The notes beneath the pieces are model-generated. The model saw nothing but the letters and a program-made list of their open reading frames with translations. It made no database searches and was not told the origin of the DNA. The position numbers were made by a program, and so were the translations under genes. Shown here in pieces: positions 40,558 to 49,707 of a stretch of 64,000 bases of DNA (the first letter of the stretch is position 1; every line of letters starts with the position of its first letter). The stretch spans positions 1 to 64,000 of the forward strand of contig NZ_LDNM01000013.1 in the NCBI RefSeq assembly GCF_001028135.1, read 5' to 3'. This DNA comes from Xenorhabdus griffiniae. Its GTDB lineage: Bacteria; Pseudomonadota; Gammaproteobacteria; Enterobacterales; Enterobacteriaceae.

Positions 40558-41308
40558 ATTTTAAAAACTCTATATAAAAAGTCACTGTATTTTCAAATCC
40601 CTCTGGTGGTACTCCCACAGATTGACTATGAATAACAGCTATTAATGCCTCTTTATCTAATTTTCGGTTACCTGAACTTTTTATTAAAGTAGGTGATTTT
40701 ATTTCACCTGTTGGCGTTACTAAAAATCTAACCTCAACGAGACCTTCAATTTTCTTTATTAGATTAGGATATTTGGTGTGTTTCGCAATTTCTTTGCGTA
40801 AATTCTCTCTGTAAAGATCTATTGCGCTAGGGTCAATATTACCAGACCGAGAGTTAAACTGTGGTTTTTTCGCATTGTCAGTTGCAGAAGAATCTGAGTT
40901 TTCAAGTTCATCACGTTTGTTTTCAATAGCGGATATTTTTTGGCTCTCACGGATTTTATTTATCCTTTTAGTTTCCCTTACAAGTTTATCCTCTGTAATA
41001 TCTTTATTAACCTTATTTCCTTGTGTTTGTTTTGGTTTCTTTTTCATCTGAATTTCAGCTTCTTCTATATTATCAATATCAACGTTTTCTAAAGTTGGAT
41101 CTTCACTGAATAAAGTGTCTTTTTTATGGTTAATCTCGTTAAATTCCTTAAATTTACTCTCGGCTGTTAACAATATAGGTGAAAATGACATATGATTGAG
41201 TGATTGAGACTTGTAATCTACCTGCTGAGTTGATGCAAATAATAACGAAAACACACCGGCATGAAGCAGTAATGAAAGCATTAAAGTAAGTAAATTATTT
41301 TTATTCAT
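40556..41308 (-). CDS. TonB-family energy transducer of the import operon
   Basis: 250 residues. One N-terminal membrane helix (LLTLMLSLLLHAGVFSLLFA, with the typical SLLLHAG histidine), a charged spacer rich in Lys, Glu and Asn instead of the usual proline repeats, and a C-terminal TonB domain (about 165-250; LIKKIEGLVEVRFLVTPTGE, SSGNRKLDKEALIAV). It couples inner-membrane proton force to an outer-membrane receptor. It is last in the receptor-ABC-protease-TonB operon, equivalent to FusB of the Pectobacterium ferredoxin-import system. Start MNKNNLL has GGAAC upstream. Confidence 0.85.
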   Translation of the reverse strand: MNKNNLLTLMLSLLLHAGVFSLLFASTQQVDYKSQSLNHMSFSPILLTAESKFKEFNEINHKKDTLFSEDPTLENVDIDNIEEAEIQMKKKPKQTQGNKVNKDITEDKLVRETKRINKIRESQKISAIENKRDELENSDSSATDNAKKPQFNSRSGNIDPSAIDLYRENLRKEIAKHTKYPNLIKKIEGLVEVRFLVTPTGEIKSPTLIKSSGNRKLDKEALIAVIHSQSVGVPPEGFENTVTFYIEFLK

Positions 41309-41336
41309 AGTTGTTCCATAAATGCATTCCATTTCA

Positions 41337-44141
41337 CTACTTTACTGTTTTACTTGGCAATAAAACAGCTTCAAAGATCTCAGCATTTTCGAGAAAATAG
41401 CGAGAAATACGCTCGATTTTATCTTTCGTGGCTTCTTGATTAGCGCGCAAAGTGGCATCTATTAATAGTGGACTATCAGTTAGCATGTAACTACGCTCGA
41501 TTAGATCAAGCATACCCTGCACTGAACTATGTAAACGATTAATATTATCTCTACTCTGAATGAGAGTATTATTTAGCACCTGAGGATCAATACCATTCTT
41601 TGCAATGCTATTAAGAACTTGATGAGTCAGATTTATCATTTCATCAACTCTCTCCGGTGCACAAGAAAACATAATCCGGCCTTCATTCTGAGGCTCTTTT
41701 GCATTGTGCCAAAACCAACTTGTAACACTGTAAATTCCAGATGCCTGTTCGCGTAATTTTAAACGCAATTGTTCCTGAACTAATTCACCAACCAGTTCAA
41801 GATAATAAGCATCATCAGGACGCCAACCCGCATTCATTGTGAGATAAAGCTCAACTTCAGCTCGCGGTTCTGATGAACTTGCTTTTATTAGTCGTTGCTT
41901 TGGTGTTTTTGCATATAATGGGTATAATTGGGGATTATCCGAATTTACCCTTACAGACGCTAAGTATTTTGCGGCTAATTGTTCAACTTGCTGTTGTTCA
42001 ATATCGCCTACAATGAAGTAGGTATAATCCGTTCTTTGCGCGATATATTTGTTATAAACATCATTTAATTTATCTGTTGTGAGCGTATTTATATCATTGA
42101 TATTCACATCGTAAATAGTCTTTTGTCCAGGATAGCGCAACGCTGAAATCTGACGTGTAAATTGATACTGACTATCCGCATTATCTTCAGACAATTGCTG
42201 TTGCATTTCTGTTTGATATTTACTTAAGACTTTGCTGGAAACTGAACTTTCAGCAAGTTTCAGATGAAATAAGGTCAGTATATTTTCAACATTTTCACTT
42301 TCTGCCCAGCCAGAAAAACCTTGTTGAAAATCATCTATTAAGGTAGCCATTACGATAGGACTTTGATTAAAGAGGTTGCGTAGATCATCCACAGGTATTG
42401 AACCAAAACCGGTTTCATCAACCAAATTAGCTGCAATTCGTAATACATGATAATCTTCGGTGGGTACAGAGCGTAGTCCACCTTGAGTTAATGCCTTAAA
42501 GAATACTTTTCCTAGATTGGTATCATTATATTGATAAACCAATTTGCTACCACTACTGAGTCGATATTCGATAATGTTATATTTATCCCATTTATGTAAT
42601 ATCTTAAGTTTTCCAGGGCGGAAATCTAATTGTGGAAGTTGGGTAACTTTTACCTTATTTTGCTGCCAACGAGGTTGAGATGTTTTTATCGCTTGCTCCC
42701 AATTTAAAGATAATGTGTCTTTATTCATAAGAGGAACTGCATTTTTACTCGTTTGCGTTGCTAAAACTAAGCGCGAATGCGCATCAATGATACGTGAAAA
42801 TGCATCATTAATTTCTGCTAATGAAAGTTGTTCAAGTAATGATTTATTAAGCTGGTATTTATCCTGTTTACCTATTAGCCATTGCTGGCTAGCAGCGCTA
42901 ACCATAACATCTGCTGCTAAATCAATACTATATGTAGCCTTTTTGCTGTTTTTTTCATTCAGTTGTGCTAACCGCTTAACCTCTTCATCAAATTCAGCCT
43001 GACTAAAACCATTTTGTTTTATTTCGGCTAAAAAATTGAACAATGCTAACGTCGCCTGATCAAAATCATCATGGTTTAGTTGCAGAGAAAATACAGATTG
43101 TGTTGTCTGACGCCCTATATTTGATGAAAAATAGTTAGCCGTGTTAATTGCATGCTCATTCTCTTTTTCAAAACGCTGTAGACGGATATTCAGTAAACGA
43201 GTTGCGATCTGATTAGCAAAATCTTGACGATAGCGCTCTATACTATTATCTTCTTGATAATTATTAAAAAAACTCACTTCAACGGCGGGAGTTACTCTAT
43301 CCGCCTCATAAACAGAGGCACTGCGCCATTCTGCGACTAAAGGGATCGTGTAATCAATTTCAGTTAATTTTGTTGTAGCGATTGGCTGAGAACCTAATTT
43401 ATTTTCCAACATTGTCAGGATCTTTTGTTTGTCAATATCACCAATGACAATGACAGACATATTATCAGGGCGATACCATTGGTGATAAAAATCGGCTACA
43501 CGTTGCGCACTGACTGTTTTTATTGTGTCTACATCGCCAATCGGATCGCGTTTTATATAGCGTGAACCCGCCATTTCTATTGCGCTTTTTTTATCGCCAA
43601 GACGTAATGTCGGCCCTAACCGTGAACGCCATTCTTCAAGAACAATACCCCTCTCAGCATCTAAATCATCTTTAAATATCGTTACGTGCCTTGCCCAATC
43701 GGCAACAATATCTAAAGCTAATTCAATGGATTTCTTATTATTGGCAGGCAAGTTAAGCGTATAAACTGTATTTTCAAAATCAGTAAACGCATTGATATCA
43801 ACCCCAAACTTTAAACCCGCTTTTTCTAATTCAGTAATCAATTGATTACCGGGAAAATGTTTAGTGCCATTAAAAGCCATGTGTTCAACAAGGTGCGCGA
43901 CACCGCGTTGATCATCATCCTCATTCATTGAGCCAGCATTAACGACTAAACGAATATAAACTCTGTCTTTAGGCGTTGTATTTTCTGCCAAATAATAACG
44001 AAATCCGTTATTAAGTTTTCCTGTTTGTATTTCAGGTGCATATCTTAATGAAATAAGCGATGAAGTTGGATCTAATGATGCCGTTGTCTGACAGCTTATC
44101 ATCCATAATAAACCCGTTAATATAAGTGTGATCTTTTTCAT
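41337..44141 (-). CDS. pqqL: M16 zinc protease, PqqL/FusC-like
   Basis: 934 residues, close to E. coli PqqL (931). Two insulinase-like halves; the first has the inverted zinc motif HLVEH (His83, Glu86 and His87) with the downstream glutamates in NTVYTLNLP and ERGIVLEEW. The N-terminus is a signal with a lipobox-like MISC, so it is exported and perhaps lipid-anchored in the periplasm. Known relatives (FusC, PqqL) cut imported plant-type ferredoxin to free its iron. The start overlaps the ABC gene end by four bases (ATGA). Fourteen kilobases from no other pqq gene: the name does not imply PQQ synthesis. Confidence 0.88.
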   Translation of the reverse strand: MKKITLILTGLLWMISCQTTASLDPTSSLISLRYAPEIQTGKLNNGFRYYLAENTTPKDRVYIRLVVNAGSMNEDDDQRGVAHLVEHMAFNGTKHFPGNQLITELEKAGLKFGVDINAFTDFENTVYTLNLPANNKKSIELALDIVADWARHVTIFKDDLDAERGIVLEEWRSRLGPTLRLGDKKSAIEMAGSRYIKRDPIGDVDTIKTVSAQRVADFYHQWYRPDNMSVIVIGDIDKQKILTMLENKLGSQPIATTKLTEIDYTIPLVAEWRSASVYEADRVTPAVEVSFFNNYQEDNSIERYRQDFANQIATRLLNIRLQRFEKENEHAINTANYFSSNIGRQTTQSVFSLQLNHDDFDQATLALFNFLAEIKQNGFSQAEFDEEVKRLAQLNEKNSKKATYSIDLAADVMVSAASQQWLIGKQDKYQLNKSLLEQLSLAEINDAFSRIIDAHSRLVLATQTSKNAVPLMNKDTLSLNWEQAIKTSQPRWQQNKVKVTQLPQLDFRPGKLKILHKWDKYNIIEYRLSSGSKLVYQYNDTNLGKVFFKALTQGGLRSVPTEDYHVLRIAANLVDETGFGSIPVDDLRNLFNQSPIVMATLIDDFQQGFSGWAESENVENILTLFHLKLAESSVSSKVLSKYQTEMQQQLSEDNADSQYQFTRQISALRYPGQKTIYDVNINDINTLTTDKLNDVYNKYIAQRTDYTYFIVGDIEQQQVEQLAAKYLASVRVNSDNPQLYPLYAKTPKQRLIKASSSEPRAEVELYLTMNAGWRPDDAYYLELVGELVQEQLRLKLREQASGIYSVTSWFWHNAKEPQNEGRIMFSCAPERVDEMINLTHQVLNSIAKNGIDPQVLNNTLIQSRDNINRLHSSVQGMLDLIERSYMLTDSPLLIDATLRANQEATKDKIERISRYFLENAEIFEAVLLPSKTVK

Positions 44142-45808
44142 AATGTGAATTGCATTTGATTAAATTGTTGCCCTGAACGATGGGAAATTTCAATAATGTG
44201 GCTATTCGCTAATTTTGTTCTGAGCAGTTGGCTCAATGCGATATAACTTTGATGATCCAGTGCAGATAGCGCTTCATCCAGGAATAACCATTCTGGTTTT
44301 TGTACCAAACACCGGGCTATCATCAGCTTTTGTATCTCTCCGCCAGACAATTTATGTTGCCAATTGTCAATAACATCTAATTTATCAATAAGTTGTTTAA
44401 GACTGACATCATTCAAAGCCTGTTTTAATACCCAATCATCATAATGGCAATCTATGTTTGGATAGCTCAAAATTTCTCTTAATGAGGCTTTTGGTAAGTA
44501 TGTTTTTTGCGGGATAAACATACAACTATCATCACAAGGCATTGATAATTGTCCTTTATAATGAGGCCACAATCCGGCAATAGTGCGTAAGAATGAACTT
44601 TTGCCACAACCTGACGGTCCGCAGATGGTACTGTTTTGGATAAATGACCCGGTCATATTGCTTTGTATCACCTTATTATCAGGCAGCATAATGTCTAAAC
44701 CAGACCATGATGGCTGAGTTGTGCGATGAATTCTTTCCGTAGGGGAAATGGATTCGAGTTGAGTATAAAAGGTGATTAAACGCTCTGTTACTGCTCGCCA
44801 ATTTGCAACAGATTCATAAGAATCCACAAACCAGCTGAATGCTTCCTGAACGCGGTAAAAACCGGTCGCTGTTTGCATCATATCGCCAAGTTGTAGACCT
44901 CCCGTCATGAGCCGAGGTGATGCAACAAGATAAGGAAAAATACGAGCCACTTCATTATATCCACTGGTAAAAGCCCCATATTTAACCTTCATTCCAGTAA
45001 GATGCTGCCAGTTCTTCCAAATTTTAGAAAACAATTTTTTAGAGCGTGCTAACTCTGCTTTTTCCCCACGAAGAAAAACGATAGATTCAGCATATTCTTT
45101 TATTCTCATTAAATGAAAACGAAAATCAGCCTCACATTTTTCTTGTTCAAATGTTAACGGGATCAAACGCTTAGTTATTTTGTGTGTTAGCCATGTTCCG
45201 ATGACTGAATATAGAATGGCAACCCATAACATATAACCAGGAATAACCCATGAGATACCGGCAAACTCAAAATGCAAAGTTCCAGAAAGTTCCCATAAAA
45301 TAACAGTAAAGGAAATTAGACTGGTTATCGTGCGTAATAAACCGAATCCGAGATAAAGTGTTTGATCACAAAACTCTTTTACATCTTGAGATATTCGCTG
45401 ATCTGGATTATCACTATTACTGTATAATAATTGATGGCGATATAACCGCTTATGACTCAACCATTGATTCAGAAAAACATTTGTTAACCAATTACGCCAA
45501 CGAATTCTTAAAGTCCGACGAAAATATTCTTCAGCAAGATCAATCAGAGAGTATATCGCCATAATTAAAATAAACTGCCCTAACATTGGCCAGAAATTAT
45601 GCCACTCTTTATTTTGCATTAAATTGAAGAAATCACGGTTCCAATCACTGTATTTCACCGCAACTTCAACAATAAAATAATTAAGCGCAATAACGAGAGT
45701 TAATAAAAACCATGCAATTCTTTTTTCTTCACTTCGCCAATAAGGTGCAGTCAGAGAGTAGATTTGCTGCAAAAATCGTTTGTTACTCAGATTTAATTGA
45801 TTTTTCAT
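44138..45808 (-). CDS. yddA: SbmA/BacA-type ABC transporter, YddA/FusD-like
   Basis: About 556 residues. An N-terminal membrane domain of the SbmA/BacA-like type (ALNYFIVEVAVKYSDWNRDFF; LRIRWRNWLTNVFLNQWL) is fused to an ATPase with Walker A GPSGCGKSSFLRT, signature LSGGEIQKLMIAR and Walker B WLFLDEA. The family moves peptides or peptide-derived molecules across the inner membrane. In this operon it probably takes up or clears fragments made by the M16 protease. Start at MKNQLNL; a TTG nine codons earlier lies inside an ERIC-like repeat and is unlikely. Confidence 0.88.
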   Translation of the reverse strand: MKNQLNLSNKRFLQQIYSLTAPYWRSEEKRIAWFLLTLVIALNYFIVEVAVKYSDWNRDFFNLMQNKEWHNFWPMLGQFILIMAIYSLIDLAEEYFRRTLRIRWRNWLTNVFLNQWLSHKRLYRHQLLYSNSDNPDQRISQDVKEFCDQTLYLGFGLLRTITSLISFTVILWELSGTLHFEFAGISWVIPGYMLWVAILYSVIGTWLTHKITKRLIPLTFEQEKCEADFRFHLMRIKEYAESIVFLRGEKAELARSKKLFSKIWKNWQHLTGMKVKYGAFTSGYNEVARIFPYLVASPRLMTGGLQLGDMMQTATGFYRVQEAFSWFVDSYESVANWRAVTERLITFYTQLESISPTERIHRTTQPSWSGLDIMLPDNKVIQSNMTGSFIQNSTICGPSGCGKSSFLRTIAGLWPHYKGQLSMPCDDSCMFIPQKTYLPKASLREILSYPNIDCHYDDWVLKQALNDVSLKQLIDKLDVIDNWQHKLSGGEIQKLMIARCLVQKPEWLFLDEALSALDHQSYIALSQLLRTKLANSHIIEISHRSGQQFNQMQFTL

Positions 45809-45820
45809 CTTGTATTTATA

Positions 45821-45888
45821 TTCGCTAAACTTCAAGTTGCAATCCGCAAGACGACGCGAGGCCTTATATTTAAGTTGGATTGGTATAC
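45821..45888 (-). repeat. ERIC-like repeat inside the import operon
   Basis: Reverse-orientation, shortened copy (CTTCAAGTTGCAATCCGCAA ... TTAAGTTGGATTGGTATAC) filling most of the 147-nt gap between the receptor and ABC genes. As part of the transcript it could set relative expression through RNA folding or processing. Confidence 0.72.
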
Positions 45889-45955
45889 AATAATCACACC
45901 AACCAGACTAATTTTCTGGTTGGTGACTGATAAAAAGAGAATTTAATTAACTTTA

Positions 45956-48304
45956 TTAAAATTCATACCCTACTTCCAACCATAATTGGCGGCCTGGAGT
46001 ATATATTCCGTACTCATTAGAGCTATATCCGCCTGTTTCAAGTTTGCGTACTTGATTGAGTACATTAAGCAGTTCTGCCTGGAAATATATTTGATGTGAA
46101 CCGAGTAATTGTGGTTGCCAACGAATACGAGTATCCCATTGAACATGGGTGCCAAAATCAATGCTTTTATAGAGAGTTAATTGTTCCGTATTATTGGTTT
46201 CTATATAGCTATGGATGGGTGCCTTAACATACACTTTATTTGACCAAGTTATATTGTACTGCGGCATTTTCATGTCTAAACCTAATCGGATTGTCCACTC
46301 TTCTTCATTGCTATTAACTTCTTTTTCCATTTGGGCGCGAGTCATTAATTTGCCATCTAAACTGACCATTTCATCAGCGTCAAGTGCACGATCTAAATTT
46401 GCTCTTCCCGTATTAAGCCAATCCGCACCTAATGTGGCATTCCATTCTGTTGCACCTAATACCCATGGTGTTTTGTTACTTATCTGCAAGGTATAAATAT
46501 GGGCATTGAAATCATCACCATTAATAAATGAATCATTTTTTTTATCACCAATTTCATTACGTTTAACGACAATACGTTGTTTGTAATTTCTGAAGGTATA
46601 ATTGGCTGAAATAAGCCAATTGCTCCACCCTTGATTAACGCCAAAGCTAAGTTCATTTGAATAAGGCGTTTTTAAATTTTCGATAGAGCTATAATCACGA
46701 ACATGATCATCGCTCAGTTTTAATATTTCACCTGAAAGTTTCATTTCTGCAAATGAGCGACCGTAATAACGATTCAAGCCAAAATTAACTTTAGTCTGTG
46801 GCAATGCTTGCCAATTAACCATAAATCGTGGCGCAATATTTGTATTATTAAGATAGTTATCTCGCTCAATACGAACACCGGGGCGAATAGTAAAATCACC
46901 CCATTTAACCGTATCCTGAGTATAAATAGCATAATCCTGATGCTCTGTATTTATCTGCCCTTCGTGCGCAACCAATATGTCAACAGGTGGGGTCTTGCTT
47001 CCATCAAATATGGTATAAATAGCAGAAGTTACATCTTGATCACGATTAAATTCATATTGAGTTCGACGATAATCTGCTCCCAGATTAAAGACATGCTGAC
47101 TATTTCCTAGCGTCATGCTGTCCATAGCATAATCTAAATTTAAATGAATATTTTTCTGAGTTAACTGACTATCTCCATAACCACCTAGCTCAAAATCTAA
47201 TCCACTACCAAAATCATTAATCACTTCAGCTTGTGCGCTATTTGAATCACGCTTATCGGTAAATTTATCGTAGGCCGCTGTTGTGGTTAATGTTCCGTTA
47301 TTTACATTTTTTATCCATCGTACTGTTGAGCCATAAGCTTGATGTGTATCGGATACATTACCATCAATATTTGTCGCGTAAAATTTTCCTTCACGATAAT
47401 CTGAATAACGCAATCCGATTTCTAACGTTTGATCAACATCAGGAGTCCAATTAAAATTAGCAAGAATATTATCTGAACGGCGAGTGTGATTACGCTTATC
47501 CGTTTCACCTTCTGGATTAAGCATCCGTGTTTGTTGGATATTAGAATCTCTACGACTAAAACCCAAAACAACGCCAACATCATCAGTCAGGCCATACTCA
47601 GCGACCATATTGAAGAAGTCTTTTTTATAAACAGGCTGAAATTCTGCGTTAAAACCGTTTGGAATGGCATTGTCCATCGCTTGTTTTGCATTTTCATCAA
47701 CTCGTAGCGATGACCAACCAGAACGTGTAGTTCTATAACTCGTTGAAAAGTGATTTTCACCACTATATTGCCGCGTTTTTGCTACAACAGCGCCGCCAGT
47801 AAATCCGCCTAAATTAGCAGGCACATTGTTGTTATATACCGTAATCCCCGCAAGCATATTGGCGTCAAAAAAGTATGCTTGCTCTGCACTTTTATTAGGA
47901 TTAACGCCCATTGTTCCATCAAAAAATGAAGATGTGGGATCGATATCATTATTAATATTAACCCCATCAATCATATATGCAGTTTGTTCTGATGGAGCGC
48001 CATTAATAGAAATTGGCAATGGTTTTATTTCACCATTATTAAGACCATTTTGAACGCTATTATCAACACGAACGCTAGGAACGGTTTGCAGATAATCATT
48101 CAAATTACCATTATTGGCAGGTGTGTCTTTTATCTCATTAGCCCCTATAGTCTGCTTTGACAAAACATCCGCAGAACCCTCCTCTTCTGCTTTTACTGTT
48201 ATTGTCACAGATTCTTTACTAAGATTTTTTTCTGCATGTACATAAAAACTGGCAAAAAAACTACTAATAACAGCAGCTAACATCGTTTTATTTGTGTGTG
48301 TCAT
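45956..48304 (-). CDS. yddB: TonB-dependent outer-membrane receptor, YddB/FusA-like
   Basis: 782 residues (E. coli YddB about 790). Signal peptide, plug domain (about 40-160; LNDYLQTVPSVRVDN, AYMIDGVNI, GGFTGGAVVAKTR), and a 22-strand barrel ending in LWLEVGYEF with a C-terminal Phe. It is first in the operon with ABC, M16 protease and TonB genes and has a Fur box just upstream, so it should be induced by iron starvation. By analogy with FusA, the cargo may be an iron-containing protein or peptide rather than a siderophore. Start MTHTNKT is preferred, with GGATGATGAG before it; two more in-frame ATGs lie up to 18 nt upstream. Confidence 0.87.
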   Translation of the reverse strand: MTHTNKTMLAAVISSFFASFYVHAEKNLSKESVTITVKAEEEGSADVLSKQTIGANEIKDTPANNGNLNDYLQTVPSVRVDNSVQNGLNNGEIKPLPISINGAPSEQTAYMIDGVNINNDIDPTSSFFDGTMGVNPNKSAEQAYFFDANMLAGITVYNNNVPANLGGFTGGAVVAKTRQYSGENHFSTSYRTTRSGWSSLRVDENAKQAMDNAIPNGFNAEFQPVYKKDFFNMVAEYGLTDDVGVVLGFSRRDSNIQQTRMLNPEGETDKRNHTRRSDNILANFNWTPDVDQTLEIGLRYSDYREGKFYATNIDGNVSDTHQAYGSTVRWIKNVNNGTLTTTAAYDKFTDKRDSNSAQAEVINDFGSGLDFELGGYGDSQLTQKNIHLNLDYAMDSMTLGNSQHVFNLGADYRRTQYEFNRDQDVTSAIYTIFDGSKTPPVDILVAHEGQINTEHQDYAIYTQDTVKWGDFTIRPGVRIERDNYLNNTNIAPRFMVNWQALPQTKVNFGLNRYYGRSFAEMKLSGEILKLSDDHVRDYSSIENLKTPYSNELSFGVNQGWSNWLISANYTFRNYKQRIVVKRNEIGDKKNDSFINGDDFNAHIYTLQISNKTPWVLGATEWNATLGADWLNTGRANLDRALDADEMVSLDGKLMTRAQMEKEVNSNEEEWTIRLGLDMKMPQYNITWSNKVYVKAPIHSYIETNNTEQLTLYKSIDFGTHVQWDTRIRWQPQLLGSHQIYFQAELLNVLNQVRKLETGGYSSNEYGIYTPGRQLWLEVGYEF

Positions 48305-48328
48305 CTCATCATCCATATGCAAATAGTA

Positions 48329-48351
48329 ATGATAATCATTTACATTATCAT
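48329..48351 (-). promoter_or_regulatory. Fur box of the receptor operon
   Basis: ATGATAATCATTTACATTATCAT is read here as two overlapping sites, an imperfect palindrome made of Fur hexamers (GATAAT, ATTATC), 25 nt upstream of the chosen receptor start. Confidence 0.85.
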
Positions 48352-48658
48352 TAATAACAAGATGTTAGCATGTGAAATAAAGAAATCGCAAATAATATCT
48401 TCCCTAGTTAAGTAAAATATAACGACGATAGCAATCACGCTATAAGACTGTCACACAGACCTTTAATTAACCTGGCGAATCAAAAAAGCTCAATAACTTG
48501 ATGGATATCGGCAATCAATCATCAACATATCGATTAAATTATCTTCAAAAAACACGTTGTTTACTGATGCGCTGATACCGCGCGGGCAATTCACTGGGGT
48601 CACCAATGCCATTAAAAAAATCCAGGATAAATAACAATTTTTCTTGAATAATAAATGT

Positions 48659-48677
48659 GATAATGATTATCATTATT
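48659..48677 (+). promoter_or_regulatory. Fur box of the Efe-like operon
   Basis: GATAATGATTATCATTATT agrees with the 19-bp Fur consensus at 17 positions, 36 nt upstream of the Tp34-like gene start. Confidence 0.9.
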
Positions 48678-48713
48678 AGTAAACTATTTGCACTATAACA
48701 GCGAGGTATCAAA

Positions 48714-49268
48714 ATGCGTATCGGGATGAGTGTCATGGCAACGTTACTGGGAGTGGTATCAACATCGGCTATGGCATTGGAATACCCTCTTGGGCAACCG
48801 GTTATCAAAAATGGACTGGAAATTCAAGGGGTTTACTTGCAACCGATCACCATGTCATTGGAAGGCAAACATAAAATGCATCATCTGGCGGCGGAAAAAT
48901 CCGATATTCATCTGGAAGCGGATATTCACGCCGTCGAAGAGAATCCAAATGGTTTTGCCGAAGGGGATTGGATCCCATACCTGAAAGTCGATTATAAGGT
49001 TACTAAGTTAGATGAGCCGGAAAAAACACAATCCGGCACATTTATGGCCATGGTCGCCAGCGATGGTCCTCACTATGGTGAAAATTTGAAACTGAATGGT
49101 TATGGAAAATACCGTGTGGAATATCGTATTTCCCCGCCGAGTATGAATGATGAGGTTACATTCGGGCGTCATATCGATAAAGAAACTGGCGTAGCGGCCT
49201 GGTTTGAACCCATTGATGTTTCGTGGGACTTCGATTACGCCGGAACGGGCCGCAAAGGCAGATATTAA
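48714..49268 (+). CDS. Periplasmic iron-binding protein, Tp34/P19/FetP family
   Basis: 184 residues: signal peptide cut after AMA, then the Tp34 domain with the metal-ligand region SLEGKHKMHHLAAEKSDIHLEADIHA. Family members (Campylobacter P19, E. coli FetP, Treponema Tp34) bind iron and copper in the periplasm and usually work with an FTR1-type permease, which is encoded two genes downstream. GAGG lies 7 nt before the ATG. First gene of a five-gene Fur-controlled operon. Confidence 0.9.
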   Translation: MRIGMSVMATLLGVVSTSAMALEYPLGQPVIKNGLEIQGVYLQPITMSLEGKHKMHHLAAEKSDIHLEADIHAVEENPNGFAEGDWIPYLKVDYKVTKLDEPEKTQSGTFMAMVASDGPHYGENLKLNGYGKYRVEYRISPPSMNDEVTFGRHIDKETGVAAWFEPIDVSWDFDYAGTGRKGRY

Positions 49269-49346
49269 TTCATTGAAAACAGCGAGCAATAATAAAGCGC
49301 TCGCTGTTATTAGACATTGGACGTCCCGCTCTCATCGAGGTTTATC

Positions 49347-49685
49347 TTGAAATCGTTCATTTTCACTCTGTGTATCGTGGTCATATCGTTGATTTATACG
49401 CCCATGACGATTGCCGCTGAAAAATTTACTGTTGAACTTGAAATGAATAACGGTGAGTTAACGCCACCGGTGTTAAATGTGCCAGCGAAAACCCCCGTTC
49501 GGATCAAAATTCGCAATACCGGTACGGAGCCTGTTGAATTTGAAAGCACGCAATTGCGTAAAGAAAAAGTCCTGGCACCCGGTGCAAGATCAGTGGTAGT
49601 CATCGCACCGCTTAAACCGGGAAAATATACATTTTTTGATGATTTTCATCTCGCGCACCCCGCCGGTGAGATAATAGTTAAATAA
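49347..49685 (+). CDS. Free-standing periplasmic cupredoxin domain (EfeO N-domain-like)
   Basis: 112 residues. Signal peptide (FIFTLCIVVISLIYTPMTIAA) then a single cupredoxin fold (VELEMNNGELTPPVLNVPAKT, FESTQLRKEKVLAPGA, GKYTFFDDFHL). It corresponds to the N-terminal domain that E. coli EfeO carries fused to its M75 domain. The start is TTG at 49347, chosen because CGAGG lies 7 nt upstream and the signal peptide then begins properly; an in-frame TTG 30 nt earlier lacks a site. Four bases separate its stop from the frame of the permease gene. Probably binds copper or iron and assists ferrous-iron oxidation. Confidence 0.82.
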   Translation: MKSFIFTLCIVVISLIYTPMTIAAEKFTVELEMNNGELTPPVLNVPAKTPVRIKIRNTGTEPVEFESTQLRKEKVLAPGARSVVVIAPLKPGKYTFFDDFHLAHPAGEIIVK

Positions 49686-49707
49686 TCATTTGTTTGTAGG
49701 ATACGGA

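Larger units (their letters stand above)
48305..48713. other. Divergent regulatory region of two iron operons
   Basis: About 400 nt between the receptor operon (minus) and the Tp34-EfeUOB-like operon (plus), with a Fur box near each start. The middle has no gene. Confidence 0.6.

Noticed and set aside
41337-44141. PQQ biosynthesis suggested by the pqqL name
   Set aside because: No pqqA-F genes are nearby. The neighbours are a TonB receptor, an ABC protein and TonB, pointing to protein import.
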